From the NCBI GenBank assembly GCA_946480565.1, contig CAMLKR010000106.1:1-7837 (forward strand): a stretch of 7,837 nt of DNA, in the 5' to 3' direction. The position numbers and the translations under genes are program-made. How positions within the stretch are numbered: position 1 is the stretch's first letter; each line of letters starts with the position of its first letter. The stretch is from an uncultured Arenimonas sp. (GTDB lineage Bacteria; Pseudomonadota; Gammaproteobacteria; Xanthomonadales; Xanthomonadaceae). The notes beneath the pieces were generated by a model. It was not told where the DNA came from, made no database searches, and worked only from the letters and a program-made list of their open reading frames with translations. Below are positions 1 to 5,468 of this stretch, piece after piece.

Positions 1-1
1 C

Positions 2-1795
2 GGCGGCTACCTCGGCATCATCCTGATCTTCCTGGTCGCCGCGGTGATCGCGGTGCCGTTGTTCCGCCGGCTCGGGCTCGGCGCCATCCTGGGTTACCTG
101 GTGGCCGGCGTCGCGATCGGCCCCGACGGCCTGAAGCTGGTGCCCGATCCCGAAGACGTGCTGGCCGCCTCCGAATTCGGCGTCGTCATGCTGCTGTTCG
201 TCATCGGCCTGGAGCTGAGCCCGCCGCGGCTGTGGGTGATGCGCCGGCAAGTGTTCGGCACCGGCGGCCTGCAGGTGCTGGTGTCGGCGCTGGCGATCGG
301 CGCCGGCCTGGCCTTCCTGCTCGGCGGCTGGAAGGCGCCGGTGGTGATCGGCCTGGGCCTGGCCCTGTCGTCCACCGCGGTAGGCCTGCAGCTGCTGGCC
401 GAGCGCAAGGAACTGACCGCCGAACACGGCCGCGTCGCCTTCGCCATCCTGCTGTTCCAGGACCTGGTGGCCATCCCGCTGCTGGCCGCCATCCCGCTGC
501 TGGGCCAGGCCAAGGCGCTGGAGCAGTCGGCGCCGCCGATGGACGCGGTGGTCACCGCGGTCGGCGCGATCATCCTGGTGGTCATCGGCGGTCGCTTCCT
601 GCTGCGCCACCTGCTGCGCGTGGTGGCGCGGGCCAACCTGGTGGAGGTGTTCACCGCCACCGCCCTGCTGGTGGTGGTCGGCAACGCCTGGCTGATGCAG
701 CAGGCCGGGCTGTCGATGGGCCTGGGCGCCTTCCTGGCCGGCGTGCTGCTGGCCGAGTCGGAGTTCCGGCACGAGCTGGAATCGCACATCGAGCCGTTCA
801 AGGGCCTGTTCCTGGGCCTGTTCTTCATCGCCATCGGCATGAGCATCGACCTGAACGTGATCGCCGAGCAGCCGGCCCTGATCGCCGGCGGCGTGCTGTC
901 CCTGCTGGCGCTCAAGACCCTGATCCTGGTGGTGGTCGGGCGGCTCGCCGGCGGCCTGGGCCTGCGCAGTGCGCTGATGCTGGGCGCGGTGCTGGCGATG
1001 GGCGGCGAATTCGGCTTCGTGGTGTTCGCGGAGGCGCTCAAGGCCGGGTTGATCGACGGCGCGTTGCGCGACCAGCTGTTCGTGGTGATCGGCCTGTCGA
1101 TGGCGGCCACGCCGCTGGCCCTGCTGGCGGTATCGCGCTGGCTGAAGGACCACCCGGAGTCGGCGCGCAAGCGCGAACCGGACCCGATCGACCACGACCA
1201 TCCGCGGGTGATCATCGCCGGCTTCGGCCGGGTCGGGCAGATCGTCGGGCGCATGCTGCGGGCGCAGAAGATCCCGTTCACCGCGCTCGAGACCAGCGCC
1301 GACCAGGTCGATTTCCTGCGCCGCTTCGGCAACAAGATCTACTTCGGCGACCCGTCGCGGCCCGAGCTGCTGCGCGCCGCGCACGCCGACCGCGCCGAAG
1401 TGTTCGTGCTGACCACCGACGACCCCGAGGCCAACGTGCGCACCGCGCGCATCGTCAAGCGCCTGTTCCCGCACCTGAAGATCTACGCCCGCGCCCGCAA
1501 CCGCCAGCACGCCTTCCGGCTGATGGACATGGACGTGCAGGTGACGCGCGAGACCTTCCACTCCAGCCTGGTGATGGGCCGCCGCGTGATGGAGGCGCTG
1601 GGCGTGCCGCCCGACGAGGCCGCGCGCAACACCGAACGTTTCCGCGAACACGACGAGAAGCTGCTGCGCCAGCAGCACCTGGTCTACGACGACGAAGCCG
1701 CCCTGGTGGCGTCGGCGCAGGAGGCGCAGCGCGAGCTCGAGACGCTGTTCGAGGCCGACGTGCCGTCGGACGACGACGGCGACGCGGGACGCTGA
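2..1795 (+). CDS. kefB: KefB-type glutathione-regulated K+/H+ antiporter (CPA2 family), 5'-partial
   Basis: Inner-membrane monovalent cation:proton antiporter of the CPA2 family, which in the Kef group exports K+ to acidify the cytoplasm during electrophile stress. The frame is open to the left edge; 597 residues are visible, against about 601 in E. coli KefB, so only a few N-terminal residues are missing. A GTG at base 44 lies inside the first membrane helix and is not the real start. Numbering from the first visible codon, there are about 12 hydrophobic segments up to residue 380. They include the FQDLVAIP ion-path motif with Asp154, the loop HELESHIEPFKG (257-268) and GGEFGFVVF. An RCK/TrkA-N domain follows, with the dinucleotide motif GFGRVG (407-412) and the Kef-typical ARAR and RETF motifs. 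From my memory of the E. coli proteins it resembles KefB more than KefC: AESEFRHELE, and a C-terminal EAQRELETLF like KefB's EARRELEEIF. The ancillary subunit (KefG or KefF) is not visible; it could lie upstream. The tail is acidic and probably disordered. Family call is firm; KefB versus KefC and glutathione control are inferred. Confidence 0.9.
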   Translation, partial: GGYLGIILIFLVAAVIAVPLFRRLGLGAILGYLVAGVAIGPDGLKLVPDPEDVLAASEFGVVMLLFVIGLELSPPRLWVMRRQVFGTGGLQVLVSALAIGAGLAFLLGGWKAPVVIGLGLALSSTAVGLQLLAERKELTAEHGRVAFAILLFQDLVAIPLLAAIPLLGQAKALEQSAPPMDAVVTAVGAIILVVIGGRFLLRHLLRVVARANLVEVFTATALLVVVGNAWLMQQAGLSMGLGAFLAGVLLAESEFRHELESHIEPFKGLFLGLFFIAIGMSIDLNVIAEQPALIAGGVLSLLALKTLILVVVGRLAGGLGLRSALMLGAVLAMGGEFGFVVFAEALKAGLIDGALRDQLFVVIGLSMAATPLALLAVSRWLKDHPESARKREPDPIDHDHPRVIIAGFGRVGQIVGRMLRAQKIPFTALETSADQVDFLRRFGNKIYFGDPSRPELLRAAHADRAEVFVLTTDDPEANVRTARIVKRLFPHLKIYARARNRQHAFRLMDMDVQVTRETFHSSLVMGRRVMEALGVPPDEAARNTERFREHDEKLLRQQHLVYDDEAALVASAQEAQRELETLFEADVPSDDDGDAGR

Positions 1796-1799
1796 GCGC

Positions 1800-4700
1800 C
1801 TAGCTCCTGGGGTCGCGCAGGAACCGCGCCAACGACGGCGCCCCGCCCCGGGCCGGTTCGAACTCCGCCGCCACGTCGACGAAACCGCGCAGCACGGCGA
1901 TGTCGTGCGGCGTGCGGCCGAGCGAATCGCGGGCCTGGCGGTTGGCGCCCTCGCGCAGCAGCCGCTGCACGACCCGCGGCAAGCCGTGCAGCGCGGCAAG
2001 GTGCAGCGGAGTGAAGCCGCGCGGGTCCTGCGCGTCCAGGCTGACGTCCTCGCCCAGCAGGCGGTCCAGCGCCGCCAGCAGCACGTCCTCGTCGCAGGCG
2101 GTACCGGGTTCGGCGCGCGCGCCCAGCAGCAGCAGCAGCGGGGTCTGGCCGCTGCCGTTGGCCTCGTCGGCGCCGACGTCGGCCAGCAGCAGCACGTCCA
2201 CCAGGGCCAGCACGCGCTGGCGGTCGCGCGACGAGAACGCGTGCAGCGCGGCGCAGTGCAGCGGGCCCAGGCCTTGGGCGTCGCGCGCCTGCGGATCGGC
2301 GCCGTGCGCGAGCAGGCGCGAGATCAGCTCCGGCTGGCCCAGGGCGGCGGCCAGCATCAGCGGCGTCACGTTGCCGGGCAGGGGCAGGTCGGGCTGGGCG
2401 CCGGCGCGCAGCAGCTGATCCACCACGCCGACGTGGCGCATGCTGATCGCGGCCGACAGCGCGGTGGCGCCGGTGCGCGCCGCCAGGCCGGTATCGGCGC
2501 CGCGTTCGAGCAGCAGGGCCACCACCACGTCGTGGCCGCCGCCTGCGGCGCGCAGCAGTGCACTGCAGCCCTGGGCGTCGACGCCGTCCACCGGCAGACC
2601 CAGCTCCAGCAGGCGCAGCACCGCCTCGGCGTCGCCGGCCATCGCCGCGGACGGCAGGTCGGCCGGCTGCAGCGCGCGGCCGGGCAGCTGCCACTGCCGC
2701 CATTCCAGCCAATGTGAAAGTTCGCGGCGGTCGGCGGCCAGTGCCAGGCCCAGCGGCGTCTGGCCGTCGGGCGCGGCCAGGGCCGGCGAAGCGCCATGGC
2801 GGATCAGCACCCGCAGCGCGCCTTCGCGGCCCAGGGTGGCGGCGCAGTGCAGCGCGGTGTGGCCGCGGCCGTCGCGGGCATTGGGGTCGGCGCCGGCGGC
2901 CAGCAGGGCTTCGGCCAGGCGCAGCCAGCCCAGGCGGATGGCCAGGCCCAGCGGCGGATCGGAGGGCGCGCCGCCGAAAGCGTCGGCGCCGCGTTCGAGC
3001 AGCATCAGAGCCAGCTGTTCGTGGCCACGGCTGGTGTGCTCGGCGTCCATGCAGGCCTGCAGCCAGCGCGCCAGGCCGCCCGCGCCGCCCACCGCCTGGC
3101 CGCGCTCAAGCAGGCGGTGCAGCGCGCCGGCGGCGTGGCCGCCGCGGCCCAGCAGGTGGAACACCACGCTGTCGTCGCCGTCGATGATCCGGTCGGCGCT
3201 GGCGCCGTGGCGCAGCAGCCAGTCGAAACCGACGCCGTCGCCTTCGCCGGCGAACTCCAGCAGCAGCGAGGACAGGCCGCGTTCGTCGGGTCCCGCGCCC
3301 AGGCGCAGCATCGCCTCGGCCGACTCCCGCCGGTCCGCCAGAAGGGCTTCGCGCAGCAGCTCGCGCGGGGTTTTCTCGAAGTGGCCCTCGGCCAGCCCTT
3401 CGGCGACGCTGGCGGGCAGCGGGTAGGACGGGTCCAGCACCGCGACCAGCGGCCAGCGACCACTGCCCAGGGCGTGTTCGAGCGCGCGGCGGCCATCGCC
3501 GTCGCGCTGCTCGGGGCTGACGCCGAGCGCGATCAGGTGGCGGAGGAACTCGGGCGGCACGCCGGCCTCGGCGGCCAGCACCAGCGCGTTGCGGCCACGG
3601 GCGTCGGCGGCGGCGACATCGGGCCGGGCCTGCGCCAATCGCGCCAGCACCGCGGCGTGGCCGCCGCGGGCGGTTTCCAGCAGCGGCGTCATCTCGTCGG
3701 CGTCGCGGGCATTGCGGTCGGCGCCGGCGTCCAGCAGCTCGGCGACGATCTCGGCATTGCCGGCGGCGCAGGCCAGCAGCAGCGCGGTGCGCTGGCGGGC
3801 GCCACGGGCGTCCACGCGCGCCTTGTGCCGCAGCAGCAGCTGCACGCCGGCCGGGTCGTCGTCGCCGGACACGGCGGCGAGCAGGGCGGGCTGCCCGTCC
3901 TTGGGTTCGGGCTTGGCGCCGCGTTCGATCAGGAACCGCGCCAGCCGCCAGTTGCCCGCCGCGCAGGCGATGCCCAGCGGGCTGAAACCCTCGGCATTGA
4001 GCGCCTCGACGGCGGCGCCGGCGTCGAGCAGCAGGGCCGCGACGGCGGGGTCGGTGCTGCGGGCGGCGTGGTGCAGGGGTGTGTTGCCATCGGCGTCGGC
4101 GCGGCGGGCATCGGCGCCGTTGGCGAGCAGGGTCATCACCGCCTCGGGGCGGCCGTGCCAGCTGTCGCGGGTGGCGGCCAGCAGCGGCGTCAGGCCGGCG
4201 TGTTCGGCATTGAGGTCGACGCCGCGCGCGATCAACTCGCGCAGCAGGCGCAGGTCGCCCAGCAGGGCGGCAAGCATCGGCAGGGTGCGCTGGTCGCGAT
4301 CTTCCGGCAGCGGTTCGGCGGCCGGATCGGCCCCCGCTTCCAGCGCGGCGAGCGCCGCTTCGATGCGGCCGGCGCGGGCGGCGGCGTAGAGCTGGCTGTC
4401 CGGGTCCTCGTCTTCGTCCGCGCCCATGGCCGGCGCCGGCTCGTCGTCGGCCTCGTCGCCATAGATCGGCAGCGACAGCACCGAGGGCGGGGACGGCGCG
4501 GCGCCGAAGCGCTGGATCAGCCCATGGGCCAGCAGGGCCGAAGCCAACTGCGCCAGCACCGCGGGCAGGCGCCAGCCGGCGGGCACCAGGCCCGGCCAGG
4601 CCAGCAGCAGGCCCCCGGCCAGCACGACCAGCACGGCCACCGCGACCACGAACCCGCGGCCGGCATCGGCCGGCGTGCCGGAGCCCACCGCCGCGGCCAC

Positions 4701-5087
4701 CGCGGGCAGGCGGGCGCCTTCACGGCCGGCCAGGCCGAAGGCGGGCCAGGCGCGCCACAGGCAAAGCAGCGCGGCGCCGACCATGCCGCTCAGCGCCAGG
4801 GCCGCCGCCAGCGAACCGGTGTCGCGCAGCGCCGACAGCGGCCAGCCTGCCGCCAGGGCCAGGCCGGCGTACGCCACCGCCCACAGCACCGCCAGCGAAA
4901 CCAGATGGTCGCGGCCGTCGGCGTCGGCCCGGAGCCCGCGCAGCCTGGCCAGGCCCAGCGCAAGCGCCGGCTGGGCCAGCCAGGTGCCCAGCAGTGCCAG
5001 CGGATGCGCCAACAGCGGCAGCAGGGAAAGTCCGGCGCCCAGCGCCAGCCAGGCCCAGGCCAGGCCGGGACGGCGCAGCTCAGCCAT
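1800..5087 (-). CDS. Large membrane-anchored ankyrin-repeat protein
   Basis: A 1095-residue protein of unknown specific function, probably a protein-binding scaffold. Residues 1-195 hold about six hydrophobic segments (roughly 9-27, 29-48, 62-82, 92-112, 145-167, 173-192). Arginines at the N-terminus, around 48-59, 112-126 and at 193 suggest, by the positive-inside rule, that both ends are cytoplasmic. An acidic linker follows (210-230, with DEDEDPD). Residues 230 to about 1076 read as some 24 consecutive ankyrin-like units of about 33 residues; the clearest are NTPLHHAA (335), RTALLLACAAGN (433), HTALHCAA (743), VTPLMLAAALGQ (907) and FTPLHLAALHG (1024), each followed by an LL..GAD-type turn. 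Units between about 550 and 700 are degenerate. No enzymatic domain is seen. The ATG overlaps the end of the upstream ycgL gene by 8 bases, and there is no strong Shine-Dalgarno sequence, so translation probably depends on coupling. Its stop lies 4 bases from the stop of the convergent antiporter gene. The ankyrin call is firm; membrane topology is inferred; binding partners are unknown. Confidence 0.93.
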   Translation of the reverse strand: MAELRRPGLAWAWLALGAGLSLLPLLAHPLALLGTWLAQPALALGLARLRGLRADADGRDHLVSLAVLWAVAYAGLALAAGWPLSALRDTGSLAAALALSGMVGAALLCLWRAWPAFGLAGREGARLPAVAAAVGSGTPADAGRGFVVAVAVLVVLAGGLLLAWPGLVPAGWRLPAVLAQLASALLAHGLIQRFGAAPSPPSVLSLPIYGDEADDEPAPAMGADEDEDPDSQLYAAARAGRIEAALAALEAGADPAAEPLPEDRDQRTLPMLAALLGDLRLLRELIARGVDLNAEHAGLTPLLAATRDSWHGRPEAVMTLLANGADARRADADGNTPLHHAARSTDPAVAALLLDAGAAVEALNAEGFSPLGIACAAGNWRLARFLIERGAKPEPKDGQPALLAAVSGDDDPAGVQLLLRHKARVDARGARQRTALLLACAAGNAEIVAELLDAGADRNARDADEMTPLLETARGGHAAVLARLAQARPDVAAADARGRNALVLAAEAGVPPEFLRHLIALGVSPEQRDGDGRRALEHALGSGRWPLVAVLDPSYPLPASVAEGLAEGHFEKTPRELLREALLADRRESAEAMLRLGAGPDERGLSSLLLEFAGEGDGVGFDWLLRHGASADRIIDGDDSVVFHLLGRGGHAAGALHRLLERGQAVGGAGGLARWLQACMDAEHTSRGHEQLALMLLERGADAFGGAPSDPPLGLAIRLGWLRLAEALLAAGADPNARDGRGHTALHCAATLGREGALRVLIRHGASPALAAPDGQTPLGLALAADRRELSHWLEWRQWQLPGRALQPADLPSAAMAGDAEAVLRLLELGLPVDGVDAQGCSALLRAAGGGHDVVVALLLERGADTGLAARTGATALSAAISMRHVGVVDQLLRAGAQPDLPLPGNVTPLMLAAALGQPELISRLLAHGADPQARDAQGLGPLHCAALHAFSSRDRQRVLALVDVLLLADVGADEANGSGQTPLLLLLGARAEPGTACDEDVLLAALDRLLGEDVSLDAQDPRGFTPLHLAALHGLPRVVQRLLREGANRQARDSLGRTPHDIAVLRGFVDVAAEFEPARGGAPSLARFLRDPRS

Positions 5088-5334
5088 CGACCATCGGGTC
5101 CAGCACGGTGGGCGGAAACTGCAGGTGGAAGCCGTGCGTGGCCAGGTTCAGCCGGACGACGGCGGCGTCCGCGCGGGCCAGCTTGCGGTCTTCGGTGATC
5201 GCCAGCTCCATCACGAAGGCCAGCTCGCCCAGCGGCGCCCGCACCGCCTCGGGCAGCACGGCGAAATCGTCCCGCTTGCGCAGGTAGAGATAGGTGTCGG
5301 GCTTGCGCAGGGATTTATAGATGAAGGATTGCAT
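5080..5334 (-). CDS. ycgL: YcgL-domain protein
   Basis: An 84-residue small protein of the YcgL family, a conserved gammaproteobacterial family whose biochemical role is not established. The family pattern is clear: the N-terminus MQSFIYKSLRKPDTYLYL, then KRDDFAVLP, a central EDRKLARAD, and the C-terminal GFHLQFPP that matches the YYLQLPP element of E. coli YcgL. It is shorter than the E. coli protein, which has extra residues at both ends. I chose the ATG at 5332-5334 because the family similarity begins exactly there. An in-frame upstream TTG at 5368-5370 would add 12 residues without family resemblance. No good Shine-Dalgarno sequence is seen before the ATG. Its stop (TGA, 5080-5082) overlaps the ATG of the ankyrin gene, so the two are co-transcribed and likely translationally coupled. 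In several other gammaproteobacteria ycgL sits near minCDE or rnd; neither is present here. Confidence 0.9.
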   Translation of the reverse strand: MQSFIYKSLRKPDTYLYLRKRDDFAVLPEAVRAPLGELAFVMELAITEDRKLARADAAVVRLNLATHGFHLQFPPTVLDPMVDG

Positions 5335-5353
5335 GGGCGCGCCGGGGGAATCG

Positions 5354-5366
5354 GGCGATTGTCGCC
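5354..5366. promoter_or_regulatory. Small inverted repeat overlapping a possible minus-strand -10 box
   Basis: GGCGA-TTG-TCGCC is a perfect 5-base inverted repeat with a 3-base centre. Read on the minus strand it contains GACAAT (5363 to 5358), which matches 4 of 6 bases of a sigma-70 -10 box and would start transcription about 17 bases before the ycgL ATG. No convincing -35 box lies at the right distance. It could be a promoter with an overlapping operator, or a chance match in GC-rich DNA. The sequence alone cannot decide. Confidence 0.25.
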
Positions 5367-5431
5367 GCAAACCGCGCGGGGGAAAAGCCGGAAACCGGGA
5401 AATCCAGCACGGGCGACGACGACGACGCCTT

Positions 5432-5440
5432 TGTTAGGCT
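5432..5440 (+). promoter_or_regulatory. Possible extended -10 promoter for the S9 peptidase gene
   Basis: TGT followed by TAGGCT resembles an extended -10 element (TGn plus a GC-shifted TATAAT) in one of the few AT-richer stretches of the divergent intergenic region. A start near 5447 would give a leader of about 22 bases that includes the Shine-Dalgarno sequence. No -35 match is present at 16-18 bases upstream. The hexamer matches the consensus at only 3 of 6 positions, so this is a weak prediction based mainly on position. Confidence 0.3.
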
Positions 5441-5459
5441 TGCCGGCCTGCCTGAACCC

Positions 5460-5463
5460 GGAG
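5460..5463 (+). promoter_or_regulatory. Ribosome binding site of the S9 peptidase gene
   Basis: GGAG ends 5 bases before the ATG at 5469, close to ideal Shine-Dalgarno spacing. Together with the signal peptide that begins at this ATG, it fixes the start codon of the peptidase. Confidence 0.7.
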
Positions 5464-5468
5464 CCGCC

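Noticed and set aside
44..46. GTG as the start of the antiporter
   Set aside because: The frame is open upstream to the window edge and those 14 codons encode the first half of the first membrane helix, matching the Kef N-terminus.
770..805. Histidine (262) in the Kef loop where E. coli KefC has a regulatory aspartate (Asp264)
   Set aside because: As I recall the sequences, E. coli KefB has an alanine at this position, so loss of the acidic residue is normal for KefB-like proteins.
94..1803. Long open frames at 94-1335 (minus) and 232-1803 (plus, second frame) over the antiporter gene
   Set aside because: Both are Arg/Ala/Gly/Pro- or Ser-rich shadows of the well-supported KefB reading frame.
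2124..2138. (CAG)5 run inside the ankyrin gene as a possible phase-variation tract
   Set aside because: It is a trinucleotide repeat encoding a leucine run, so slippage would not shift the frame, and CAG/CTG is the favoured leucine codon throughout this gene.
2796..5198. An 800-codon plus-strand open frame opposite the ankyrin gene
   Set aside because: Low-complexity Gln/Gly/Ala/Arg composition with no domain. It mirrors the codon pattern of the ankyrin gene on the other strand, as expected when GC-rich third positions remove stops. It also crosses the clear ycgL gene.
5335..5370. Upstream TTG start extending YcgL by 12 residues
   Set aside because: The added residues show no family resemblance and there is no ribosome binding site; the family N-terminus starts at the ATG at 5334.
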